A DNA stretch of 14,386 nucleotides from PCC-9228 sp964477525 (GCA_964477525.1 CAYZHY010000096.1:1-14386), one strand, 5' to 3'; counted from the first letter of the stretch, positions 7,720 to 14,386 are shown. Made by a program: numbers and translations. The notes: a model not told the origin generated them from the sequence alone.

Positions 7720-7744
7720 AAGTGGACAATTTGTTTGTCTACTT
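7720..7744 (+). terminator. 10-bp stem-loop, possible RNA terminator
   Basis: AAGTGGACAA (7720-7729) pairs with TTGTCTACTT (7735-7744) with one G-T pair and a 5-nt loop; two more T follow before CATC. It is the strongest stem in the long gap and could end a short plus-strand transcript. The T tract is short, so a terminator role is only possible. Confidence 0.3.
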
Positions 7745-8050
7745 TTCATCTAGGTCTATGCTGGACAACTAGTGTATTGCCCTAGTGAGAAGTACCTGGA
7801 ATCCAAGATTCATGACATACTAGCCATACTATCAACTTCCATCCGCACCGCGCTTATCTATGCAAAGAGCAAGCTCAATTGTAGCTGTATCGTCCCGTTA
7901 CATTCCCCCAATTGGGGGCAAAAAATGCCATTATTTTATGTTTTTTCAGATCTTGCATCGTGGTGTAACATTAGAAACCAAATGAATGCTCCGAGCGGGG
8001 ATTTTCTTCCCCAACTTGCGCCAATCTACCACCATACCATTAACAAATAC

Positions 8051-8079
8051 TTGCATAGCCAGGTATTTTTACTTAATTT
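8051..8079 (+). promoter_or_regulatory. Likely gpmI promoter
   Basis: TTGCAT (8051-8056) and TAATTT (8074-8079) stand 17 nt apart, a good sigma-70-type spacing, with a predicted start near 8086. The gpmI ATG is at 8155, giving a leader of about 70 nt. The palindrome at 8078-8097 overlaps the predicted start. The assignment rests on hexamer match and spacing only. Confidence 0.4.
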
Positions 8080-8097
8080 TTCCCTAGATAGGGAAAA
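8078..8097. promoter_or_regulatory. Palindrome over the gpmI start region, operator-like
   Basis: TTTTCCCTA (8078-8086) and TAGGGAAAA (8089-8097) are exact inverse complements separated by GA. The 2-nt spacing suits a protein-binding dyad better than an RNA hairpin, although a 7-bp stem with a 6-nt loop is also possible. It touches the end of the predicted -10 and covers the predicted start, the usual place for a repressor. The regulator is unknown. Confidence 0.45.
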
Positions 8098-8154
8098 TAC
8101 AGTTTCTGACTAAAAGCTCCATATTGTACTTTTTCAGCAATTAGGAAGATATAT

Positions 8155-9753
8155 ATGAACCAGCAATCTATATCTCCAGCAGTTTTGGTAATTTTAGACG
8201 GATGGGGTTATAGAGAAACGCCAGCAGGAAACGCAATCGCCCAAGCCCATACGCCAGTTATGGATAGTTTGTGTGCCGGCTATCCCAATACACTCATTCG
8301 CACCTCTGGTAAAGACGTAGGACTGCCAGAAGGTCAGATGGGGAACTCCGAAGTCGGCCATCTCAATTTAGGTGCTGGTCGGGTAGTTCCTCAGGAATTG
8401 GTACGGATTTCCGATGCGGTAGAAGACGGTAGCATCCAGGACAATCTGGTTTTAGGACAAGCCTGCCAAAATGCCCAAGCCAACCATAAAAAACTGCATC
8501 TGGTGGGGTTGTGTTCCGAAGGGGGCGTTCACTCCCACCTCAAGCACCTCATTGGATTGGTGGAAATGGCAAAAGCCCAAGGTGTGGAAGAAGTTTGTAT
8601 CCATGCCATTACCGATGGTCGGGATACCAATCCCACTGATGGTGTAGAAGCCATTCGCCAAATAGAAAATTGCTTGCAGCGGATTGGACTGGGTCGCATT
8701 GTCACCGTCAGCGGTCGCTACTATGCCATGGACCGCGATCGCCGCTGGGATCGCACCGAAAAAGCCTACAAGGTGATGGTGGAAGATAGCAACGGCGAGG
8801 GTCGCTCTGCAGAACAAGTCCTCCAAGATGCCTATGCAGAAGGTATTACGGACGAATTTCTACTTCCCCGACGGGTGGCCCCTGGAGCCGTGGAAGCAGG
8901 AGACAGCGTGATTTTCTTCAATTTCCGTCCCGATCGAGCCCGCCAGCTAACGCAAGCCTTTGTTGTTCCCGATTTTGATGGCTTCCAGCGCGATCGCCTG
9001 GCCGACTTGACCTTTGTCACCTTCACGCAATACGATGCCACCCTACCGGTTTTGGTGGCCTTTCCACCGCAGAACCTTACCAACTTGCTTGGGGAAGTCA
9101 TTGCCAACCACGGTTTGAAGCAGTTTCGCACTGCAGAAACCGAAAAATATGCCCACGTGACCTATTTCTTCAACGGCGGTAACGAAAAACCCTTTCCAGG
9201 AGAAGACCGAGAACTGATCCCATCTCCCATGGTTCCTACGTACGACCGGGAACCACAAATGTCTGCCCAAGCAGTTACTGACACTGCGATCGCTGCTATT
9301 GAAAAAGGTACTTACTCGTTCGTGGTTATTAACTATGCCAACCCAGATATGGTGGGACATACTGGGAACATGGAATCAGCGATCCAAGCCATTGAAACCG
9401 TTGACGCTTGTTTGGGACGTTTGCTAGAAAGCATCAGCCAAGCTGGCGGCAGCGCGATCGTCACTGCCGATCACGGAAATGCGGAATGCATGTTAGACGA
9501 TGCTGGCAATATTTGGACGGCCCATACCACCAACCTGGTTCCTTTTATTTTCATAGAAGGAGAAAGAGCGAAAATCCCCGGACATGGAGCCAATGTCACC
9601 TTACGAGAGGATGGAAGGCTAGCTGATATTGCACCTACCATTCTAGATATCTTGCAATTACCCCAACCGCAAGAAATGACTGGACGTTCCATGATTGCGC
9701 CGTCAGAAGTCAGCCTCCGCACCAACCGCACCCCTGTTAGTTTGGGGCTGTAA
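8155..9753 (+). CDS. gpmI: 2,3-bisphosphoglycerate-independent phosphoglycerate mutase
   Basis: GpmI interconverts 3- and 2-phosphoglycerate in lower glycolysis and in carbon export from the Calvin cycle; it uses two Mn ions and a phosphoserine intermediate. The 532-aa length is normal for cyanobacterial GpmI. Visible motifs: LVILDGWG with metal ligand Asp15; GQMGNSEVGHLNLGAGR with nucleophile Ser65; DGRDTNP; the RYYAMDRDRRWDR substrate loop; FNFRPDRARQL; NPDMVGHTGN at about residues 395-403; and the metal-binding TADHGNAE near 440. The family's alkaline-phosphatase-like domain is split by the phosphotransferase domain (about residues 80-310). AGGAAG at 8143-8148, 6 nt before the ATG, supports the start. 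The gene is richer in GC than the glycosyltransferase gene. It precedes secG, an order I recall from other cyanobacteria. Confidence 0.97.
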   Translation: MNQQSISPAVLVILDGWGYRETPAGNAIAQAHTPVMDSLCAGYPNTLIRTSGKDVGLPEGQMGNSEVGHLNLGAGRVVPQELVRISDAVEDGSIQDNLVLGQACQNAQANHKKLHLVGLCSEGGVHSHLKHLIGLVEMAKAQGVEEVCIHAITDGRDTNPTDGVEAIRQIENCLQRIGLGRIVTVSGRYYAMDRDRRWDRTEKAYKVMVEDSNGEGRSAEQVLQDAYAEGITDEFLLPRRVAPGAVEAGDSVIFFNFRPDRARQLTQAFVVPDFDGFQRDRLADLTFVTFTQYDATLPVLVAFPPQNLTNLLGEVIANHGLKQFRTAETEKYAHVTYFFNGGNEKPFPGEDRELIPSPMVPTYDREPQMSAQAVTDTAIAAIEKGTYSFVVINYANPDMVGHTGNMESAIQAIETVDACLGRLLESISQAGGSAIVTADHGNAECMLDDAGNIWTAHTTNLVPFIFIEGERAKIPGHGANVTLREDGRLADIAPTILDILQLPQPQEMTGRSMIAPSEVSLRTNRTPVSLGL

Positions 9754-9785
9754 GAGATTCGCTGTTGGTTTGTACAAGACATTCT

Positions 9786-9849
9786 AGCCAAGACGCGATA
9801 CAGTGGAAAAGTTAACTATAGCGTTTTCAAAACTTGCTGCATCTTGGCT
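9786..9849. repeat. Inverted-repeat-bounded segment between gpmI and secG
   Basis: AGCCAAGA (9786-9793) and TCTTGGCT (9842-9849) are exact inverse complements 48 nt apart. Inside, CTATAGCGTTTTCA (9816-9829) is the exact reverse complement of 14 nt at the right end of repeat copy A (5567-5580). This may be a fragment of the same repeat family. Alternatively, the arms may form a long-range hairpin in the gpmI-secG spacer. Confidence 0.35.
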
Positions 9850-9876
9850 CTCAGTGTTGGTTTCTAAGTGAAAAAC

Positions 9877-9881
9877 GGAGG
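9877..9881 (+). promoter_or_regulatory. Ribosome binding site deciding the secG start
   Basis: GGAGG lies 4 nt before the ATG at 9886. This favours that ATG over the in-frame GTG at 9868, which lies upstream of this site. Confidence 0.75.
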
Positions 9882-9885
9882 TTTC

Positions 9886-10116
9886 ATGACTGTATTTCAG
9901 TTGGTCAAAATTGTCTGGGCCCTTTCAGCCATTGGTTTGATCGTTTTGGTCATGCTGCACAGTCCTAAAGGAGATGGGATCGCCGGGATTGGCGGTCAAG
10001 CAGAACTGTTTACCAGTTCAAAAAGTGCTGAAAAAACATTGAATCGCATTACTTGGTTGTTGACGCTGATATTTATGGGAACAACGACCATTTTGAGTGC
10101 CGGCTGGCTGCAATAA
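9886..10116 (+). CDS. secG: Preprotein translocase subunit SecG
   Basis: SecG is the small accessory subunit of the SecYEG channel in the membrane, where it aids SecA-driven export. This 76-aa protein has two membrane helices: about residues 5-24 (VKIVWALSAIGLIVLVMLH) and about 52-72 (RITWLLTLIFMGTTTILSAG). They are joined by a cytosolic loop with the SecG signature HSPKGDG and GGQAELFTSSKSAEKTLNR. I place the start at the ATG at 9886 because GGAGG precedes it at 9877-9881; a GTG 18 nt upstream would add MKNGGF. The gene follows gpmI by 132 bp and is followed 28 bp later by a gene for an exported peptidase, so it may be read with either. Confidence 0.93.
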   Translation: MTVFQLVKIVWALSAIGLIVLVMLHSPKGDGIAGIGGQAELFTSSKSAEKTLNRITWLLTLIFMGTTTILSAGWLQ

Positions 10117-10144
10117 GAATACTGGCCGTTGCTCAAATATATAT

Positions 10145-10894
10145 ATGCGCAAAAAATGGCAGCGATTTGTAGCGGGAATTTTGATTACTATGCTAGCGAT
10201 CGCATGGTGGCAAACTTCTAGTGCGCACCATCCTATAAGCGATCGCTTGTCTCAATTTCCCCTGCGATCGCATCCTCTCCCTGAAAAATTGGCCAGTGCT
10301 AAAACCGATCCCAATGCTAGTAATTATTTTGACGAAATCCAGACCACCAAAGTCGGATATTTAATTTGGTCGCAATTTCCCGTGCAAATACACATCGCTG
10401 CCACGACCTCCCAAGCCACCGATGGGAATAACCGCCACCAAAACCAGAGTAGTTGGTACCAAGCAGTTGAAGCGGCTATTGAAGAGTGGCAACCTTACTT
10501 TCCCCTCACTTTAGTAGAGAAACCAGAAAGCGCCGATATCCGTATATGGAATCGCCGTCCGCCTTTAGAATTGGACGATCGAGGAAATTTGGTCCGTGCA
10601 AGAGCCGGACAAGTGAAATACAAACTTTACCTAAAGTCTACCGAAAATTCCTGCATCCTCTCCCATCGCTTCGATATTTTCCTCAATCCCCATCAAGCAC
10701 CCAGCTACTTACGCGCTACCATCCGTCACGAATTGGGACATGCTCTGGGAATTTGGGGTCACAGTCCAGTGAAAACCGATACCATGTATTTTTCCCAAGT
10801 GCAAAATCCCTCCCCCATTTCCCAACGGGATATCAATACCTTGCGCCGCATTTACCAACAACCGACGCGCTTGGGATGGTCGCCTCAATCGTGA
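10145..10894 (+). CDS. Exported matrixin-like zinc metallopeptidase
   Basis: This is a 249-aa protein. Residues 1-27 look like a signal peptide or anchor: basic MRKKWQR, a hydrophobic stretch 8-22, then TSSA before His28. The mature part has an HELGHALGIWGH motif at 195-206 with catalytic Glu196 and zinc ligands His195 and His199, then TDTMYF, a candidate Met-turn. This places it near the matrixin-like metzincins found in cyanobacteria. The third histidine stands one residue later than in HExxHxxGxxH, giving HExxHxxGxxxH. The 80 residues before it resemble the family's substrate-strand region (WYQAVEAAIEEWQPYFPL, ADIRIWNRRPP). Substrate is unknown; a periplasmic or extracellular role is expected. 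The reading frame extends 16 codons upstream into secG, but the ATG at 10145 begins a sensible signal peptide. No strong ribosome binding site is visible. Its 3' end overlaps the pentapeptide gene by 10 bp. Confidence 0.8.
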   Translation: MRKKWQRFVAGILITMLAIAWWQTSSAHHPISDRLSQFPLRSHPLPEKLASAKTDPNASNYFDEIQTTKVGYLIWSQFPVQIHIAATTSQATDGNNRHQNQSSWYQAVEAAIEEWQPYFPLTLVEKPESADIRIWNRRPPLELDDRGNLVRARAGQVKYKLYLKSTENSCILSHRFDIFLNPHQAPSYLRATIRHELGHALGIWGHSPVKTDTMYFSQVQNPSPISQRDINTLRRIYQQPTRLGWSPQS

Positions 10895-11880
10895 AACGTA
10901 CCGTCAGGCATGGTAGCACCGCGAAGTTTGGTAGCAGTTAAATTTGCCATGCTTAAATCCGCTTGAAAAAGATTGGCTTCTGACAAATCCGCATAGCTGA
11001 GATCGGTCTTGGCAAAAAAGACCTCCACCATCATGGCACCTTGGAGGTTGGCATAGCTTAAATCTACCCGCGATAGATTGCTACGGGTTAAGTTAACCTG
11101 GCTTAAATTGGCTTCTCGCAGGATAGCACGGTCTAGCTTTGCATCTGGAAAACGCGCACCGCACAGATACGCTCCTGTTAGTTCGGCACCCACTAAAGAA
11201 GCGCGATCGAACAAACCATCCCGAATCACAGCATGGCTGAGATTAGCATTGGTTAGTTTGGTTTCGATCAAAATAGCACCGTTGAGATTAGCACTGCAAA
11301 GCTTGGCACCTCTTAAATCGGCTTGACGCAAGCTACATTCGGCTAGATTGGCTCCCCGCAAGTCAGCTTTGCTCAAATTGGCACCGTTGAGATTGACTCC
11401 CAACAGGTCGACTCCCTGCAAATCTGCTCCTTGTAAGTTCACTGGGTCGTAAACCCGCCGTTCGTAGCGCAAATTGGCTCCCCGCAAGCAAGCACCCGCC
11501 AAACAAGCACCGCTGAAATTGCTATTGCGTAAATCGGCGTAGCTGAGATTGGCATTGGTAAGATTGGCTAGGGTGAGGTTGGCTTGCCGCAAATCGGCAT
11601 TTTGTAAGGTAGCACCGTGGAGATCGGCATCGCTGAGATTGGCGGCTTGGAGATTGGCTTGGTTGAGGTTGGCTCCGCTAAGCCGTGCTTGAGCGAGATT
11701 GGCTCGTTGGAAGTTGGCACGGCTTAAGTAGGCTAATACAAAGGTGACTGCCTGTAGGTCTGCTTGGCTTAAATCGACACCGATGAGATCGGCACCGTTT
11801 AGCTTGGCACTGCGCAGGCTAGCGCCTGAAAATTTGGTTTCGCCAGCGCTATATCGGTTGACAATTTCGGTGGCGTTCAT
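10885..11880 (-). CDS. Pentapeptide-repeat protein
   Basis: This 331-aa protein is almost wholly pentapeptide repeats of the A(D/N)LXX kind (GANLNQANLQAANLSDADL and the like), which fold into a right-handed four-sided beta helix. The N-terminal 20 residues (MNATEIVNRYSAGETKFSG) are a non-repeat cap known from many cyanobacterial members. The repeat is broken once, near residue 146, by YERRVYDPV, which would form a loop. The C-terminus ends in GATMPDGTFHD, a common ending of these proteins. No signal peptide or membrane helix is seen, so it is likely cytosolic. Some relatives mimic DNA or bind gyrase, and others such as HetL act in development, but most have no known role. Cysteines recur at repeat positions (SGACLAGACLRGA). 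It lies 80 bp downstream of the 600-aa gene on the same strand and overlaps the peptidase gene tail-to-tail by 10 bp. Confidence 0.92.
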   Translation of the reverse strand: MNATEIVNRYSAGETKFSGASLRSAKLNGADLIGVDLSQADLQAVTFVLAYLSRANFQRANLAQARLSGANLNQANLQAANLSDADLHGATLQNADLRQANLTLANLTNANLSYADLRNSNFSGACLAGACLRGANLRYERRVYDPVNLQGADLQGVDLLGVNLNGANLSKADLRGANLAECSLRQADLRGAKLCSANLNGAILIETKLTNANLSHAVIRDGLFDRASLVGAELTGAYLCGARFPDAKLDRAILREANLSQVNLTRSNLSRVDLSYANLQGAMMVEVFFAKTDLSYADLSEANLFQADLSMANLTATKLRGATMPDGTFHD

Positions 11881-11960
11881 GAGAAGTCAAAGATTTCAAT
11901 GACGGGCCGCGATCGCAAGGCTTAGAACGGAAAAACACTCGCTTGTTGGAAGTGCCTTGT

Positions 11961-13763
11961 TTAGCGCGATTGGGAGACGTTCGTTGGAGAACCGGTTGCG
12001 GTTTTATATGGAAATTCTTTCGTCCATACGGCTGTTTTGGCTCCTGGTTCCCGCAGGTGTATCTTCACAAGTTCGATGTGGTTAAGTTTCAATTCTAGAA
12101 TATATTTGCGCAAACCTGGAACAAGTTGTTTGGGCGGCCATTTTTCGGTGGATTCTAAAATAACGTGCAAGCAACCACTACGAATGGCTACAAGGGTGTT
12201 GATATCTTTGTTACTGAGAAATTTGTTGGTTAGTGCCGCGATCGCTTTTGGATTTCCCTGTTGTGCCAGCGAAATGACTTTTTGACGGTTTGCTTTTGAG
12301 GGTTTTTGTGTTTTTTCTAGAGATGGTTGGGTAGTGCTAGAAGCAGATTTGTTTGTTTCTACGTTATGAGTGGTTTTTTTTTCCTCCAATTCTGGTAAGT
12401 TTAAACGTTCCCTATCGGCGGTTTTCATGTTTTTGAGAATATCGAGAAAGCGATCGGTATTATTTTGTATTTTTACCATAAATTCTTGTAATGCTTTATG
12501 CTTCCAAAATAATTTTTCTTCCGCTGATTGGTTGGTTAGTTTTCTATCTAATTGTTGTTCTAAATTTTGTAATTTTGTTTCTAAATCATTGATAACTTGG
12601 CGAACGTAGTCTTCAACTTTTTCCTGAAGTTCGGCTTCCAGATTTAGCTTATCTCGTAAAGAATCAGTAATTTGATGAACTAAACTACCACTTTTTTTGG
12701 GAGATTGAAGAACTTGCGTACTTTCGATTTCTTCGTTGTTTTTTGTATGGGAAGCGTTTGACGAAGATGTAGACTGTTTTCCTTCTGTCATAGGCATAGC
12801 TACTGTTGCTTCATCTAAAACAGACATTTCTTGCTCGTCTTCATCTTCTTGTTCCTGGTTTTGCTTGGGTGTATTCTCTGAAGTTTTGGTAGCTATTTGG
12901 GAATCTGAATTCTCTATAGTTTCTGCAGTTTGCTGTTTGGTAGCAATATGCGATATTTCCATGCTTTCGCTATCTTCATCGGCTGATTTATCTTCCGAAA
13001 CGGTCTGCGAGTGAAAATCCCCATCTTGCGGAGTCGATTGGGTTGCGTCGATACGTGTTGATTGGGGTTGAGAAACGTTTTCATAGCAAGGCATCATCGC
13101 TTGAATGATGGTTTTGGCTGCCTGCATGTTTTCTTGCGGATTTTCTAAATTTTTGGCTGTATTGTAAAGTTTTTCCTGAAGTTTTTGTGGGGTCGTATAA
13201 ACCGAACAGAGATAGCGCAGCATTTCATCGAGGGATTTTTCCCGAACGACGAGCCAATCTTTATCGTGTCCGTAAAATCGACGGTATAAAGTAGAGAAAA
13301 TTAAAATTTTCGCTCGCAAAGGATTGGTTTGCTGCATGATTTTCATGCGAATGTCAAAGAATCGTTCCTGATTGGAACTATCTTCAGGATCCCAAGCATA
13401 AAGAATTGGGGGGACTTGAGTGTTGTCTTTAGCTTCTTCCGATTGACCATCGATATCTCTAGTATCGGCTTCGTAAAGGGGATTTAATTTAGCCAAAATC
13501 GTGTTAGCAATAACGGTGTATTCATCAGCTTTATTAATTCGACAAACAATACTATCTAAAGCCGATTGCAGTTCTTCTATATCAGGATGAACGTCAATCA
13601 AACGAACGATTAAATCGCTCATTTGAATTTCAATTAAGTTGCTGAGGTTATTTTCCCAAATGCCATAGCAAACAAAATGCAGTAGTTTTTTAATGCGAAT
13701 GGCATTGACATCTTCTTCAAATTCTTTAGCGATCGCTTCTACAAACGGCGAAGAACCCATCAT
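11961..13763 (-). CDS. Uncharacterised cyanobacterial protein with coiled coil and conserved C-terminal domain
   Basis: I do not recognise a named family. The 600-aa protein is modular and has no signal peptide or membrane helix. Residues about 5-98 and 120-225 are helical and well conserved in look (AIRIKKLLHFVCYGIWENN; DEYTVIANTILAKL). Residues 230-360 are acidic, Ser/Thr/Gln-rich and probably disordered. Residues about 365-450 form a charged coiled coil. Residues 496-586 are a compact domain with the pattern AQQGNPKAIAAL, GCLHVILES and AVWTKEFPY, which I know from many cyanobacterial hypotheticals (usual form AKQGDPKAIAAL ... CLQVMLES ... W.QEF). Two ATGs are adjacent (13763 and 13760). 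GGAGG at 13766-13770 leaves 2 nt before the first and 5 nt before the second, so translation may begin at the second (599 aa). A scaffold or regulatory role is a guess. Confidence 0.75.
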   Translation of the reverse strand: MMGSSPFVEAIAKEFEEDVNAIRIKKLLHFVCYGIWENNLSNLIEIQMSDLIVRLIDVHPDIEELQSALDSIVCRINKADEYTVIANTILAKLNPLYEADTRDIDGQSEEAKDNTQVPPILYAWDPEDSSNQERFFDIRMKIMQQTNPLRAKILIFSTLYRRFYGHDKDWLVVREKSLDEMLRYLCSVYTTPQKLQEKLYNTAKNLENPQENMQAAKTIIQAMMPCYENVSQPQSTRIDATQSTPQDGDFHSQTVSEDKSADEDSESMEISHIATKQQTAETIENSDSQIATKTSENTPKQNQEQEDEDEQEMSVLDEATVAMPMTEGKQSTSSSNASHTKNNEEIESTQVLQSPKKSGSLVHQITDSLRDKLNLEAELQEKVEDYVRQVINDLETKLQNLEQQLDRKLTNQSAEEKLFWKHKALQEFMVKIQNNTDRFLDILKNMKTADRERLNLPELEEKKTTHNVETNKSASSTTQPSLEKTQKPSKANRQKVISLAQQGNPKAIAALTNKFLSNKDINTLVAIRSGCLHVILESTEKWPPKQLVPGLRKYILELKLNHIELVKIHLREPGAKTAVWTKEFPYKTATGSPTNVSQSR

Positions 13764-13777
13764 TTCCTCCCTAGTTT

Positions 13778-13801
13778 AACAAAATTTGTTGTTTTTTTTT
13801 T
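13778..13801. promoter_or_regulatory. AT palindrome and T10 run upstream of the 600-aa gene
   Basis: AACAAA-A-TTTGTT (13778-13790) is a perfect palindrome around one base, followed on the plus strand by G and a run of ten T (13792-13801). It lies 15 nt upstream of the start of the minus-strand gene, so it would fall in its leader or promoter. On the plus strand it has the look of a very weak terminator. Confidence 0.3.
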
Positions 13802-13902
13802 AAGGCAACTGCAAACTACTTTTGCGATAAAATTGTTGACATATTTTTCTGCTTTTACTTTTCTTTTTTACTTTACAGAATGGTTTTCAAGCATTTGGTT
13901 TC

Positions 13903-14049
13903 TATTGCCATTCCCAACAAACGCAAACATTGAAACTCCCTGTAGGAAGGAACAGCCCTTCTACAATTCGGTAGGTTCAAAACCGTGACAGCTCATGGGG
14001 ACACCGTTTTTCCTCCCAAAACGTTTGTAATTTCAATGAAAACGTTATA
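13903..14049. repeat. Short repeated intergenic element, copy B (MITE-like)
   Basis: Both ends match copy A at 5479-5579. The left end is 13903-13937 with the exact 12-mer CAAACGCAAACA at 13918-13929; the right end is 14029-14049, 19 of 21 positions identical. The ends are imperfect inverted repeats of each other (AACGnnnnCATTGAAA read inward from each side). The interior is longer than in copy A and unlike it. It holds the bulged hairpin TGTAGGAAGG/CCCTTCTACA (13941-13965). No coding capacity is seen. Confidence 0.55.
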
Positions 14050-14057
14050 TAGAGTTT

Positions 14058-14348
14058 TTGGCATGCAACCATATTTATAGATCTTACTTTGGGAAAACCA
14101 ATGCCGACAATTTCGAGCGTTTTGTTACATTTTTTAAAGATTGGCAATCTGATTTAACCCTAGCATTTTCTAGAGCTAGCCATGCTCCCAATGGATTATG
14201 CAATTTGCAATTCAGTTTCTGCTCGCTCAGCAATCAGCTAATATATCCCTTGATTGGTGTATTTACCTGGATTATGGATGAAAACGCCACCATCTCGCAA
14301 AAATACTACAAGCAATTTTTAGCAAAGTTGCGATCGCCCAGAATATAG
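14058..14348 (+). other. Open frame of doubtful coding value at the window edge
   Basis: A 96-codon frame starts with TTG at 14058, right after repeat copy B, without a ribosome binding site. Parts look protein-like (ADNFERFVTFFKDWQSDL; MDENATISQKYYKQFLAKL), but I recognise no family and see no ATG before the middle of the frame. It could be the tail of a gene cut by the repeat element, or chance. Otherwise 14050-14386 shows only one GCGATCGC octamer. Confidence 0.2.
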
Positions 14349-14386
14349 TATTTTTATATGAGATGTGTACAGATCGCCTTTTATAT

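Larger units (their letters stand above)
7186..8154. other. 970-bp gap without a convincing gene
   Basis: Open frames here (for example 7772-8113 plus, 7169-7489 minus) have no ribosome binding site, no domain and poor composition. Visible structure: hairpin CCTGAGT/ACTTAGG (7479-7497, one G-T pair); a 10-bp stem with one G-T pair at 7720-7744; the perfect palindrome CCCCCAATTGGGGG (7905-7918); GGGGA/TCCCC near 7997-8012; and the gpmI promoter region at the right end. It must hold the hydrolase promoter. It could also hold a small RNA, or be decayed sequence. Confidence 0.4.

Noticed and set aside
7887..7901. NtcA-like GTA...TAC site upstream of gpmI
   Set aside because: The spacer is 9 nt, not the 8 nt of the NtcA consensus, and it lies far from the predicted promoter.
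7772..8113. 113-codon plus-strand frame before gpmI
   Set aside because: No ribosome binding site, no recognisable motif, and it runs through the CCCCC/GGGGG palindrome and the gpmI promoter palindrome.
9868..9885. GTG at 9868 as the secG start
   Set aside because: GGAGG at 9877-9881 lies inside that extension and is well spaced for the ATG at 9886, which gives the usual SecG N-terminus.
10097..10144. Upstream extension of the peptidase frame into secG
   Set aside because: The added 16 residues do not look like a signal peptide, whereas the ATG at 10145 starts a typical basic-then-hydrophobic one.
10885..11880. Regular spacing of GCNAAxxT-like words suggesting a CRISPR or DNA repeat array
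   Set aside because: The periodicity is 15 bp and follows pentapeptide codons; there are no fixed repeats with unique spacers.

Overview
The window reads as cyanobacterial chromosome. I count about 20 copies of the octamer GCGATCGC (HIP1), which is typical of cyanobacteria. The gene content also fits: an NblB-type HEAT-repeat protein, a zinc-ribbon Ser/Thr kinase with a cyanobacterial C-terminal half, a long pentapeptide-repeat protein, a thioredoxin-like [2Fe-2S] protein, and a 600-aa protein ending in a domain I know from many cyanobacterial hypotheticals. The genus cannot be fixed from this; a filamentous cyanobacterium is a guess. I see no rRNA, tRNA, CRISPR array, prophage or intact insertion sequence.

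Layout, left to right. A membrane GT-C glycosyltransferase (90-1835, +) faces a three-gene minus-strand group transcribed from 5356 to 1916: a two-CBS-domain protein, the NblB-like protein and the transmembrane Ser/Thr kinase. Gaps of about 70-85 bp make a stress/light-acclimation operon possible. A 585-bp gap follows, holding a short repeated element and several hairpins. A small [2Fe-2S] protein (+) and an alpha/beta hydrolase (-) then converge so tightly that their stop codons overlap. About 970 bp without a convincing gene leads to gpmI (glycolysis) and secG (Sec translocon), followed by a signal-peptide-bearing zinc metallopeptidase, all on plus. The peptidase overlaps tail-to-tail with a minus-strand pentapeptide-repeat gene, and upstream of that lies the 600-aa protein. 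The last 600 bp hold a second copy of the repeated element and no convincing gene.

Functionally these are mostly housekeeping or acclimation genes, and I see no clear new defence or biosynthetic system. The points most worth following are: the repeated intergenic element (two copies plus a possible fragment); a palindrome placed like an operator over the likely gpmI promoter; a metallopeptidase whose zinc motif is one residue longer than the matrixin consensus; the CBS-NblB-kinase grouping; and the undescribed 600-aa protein.
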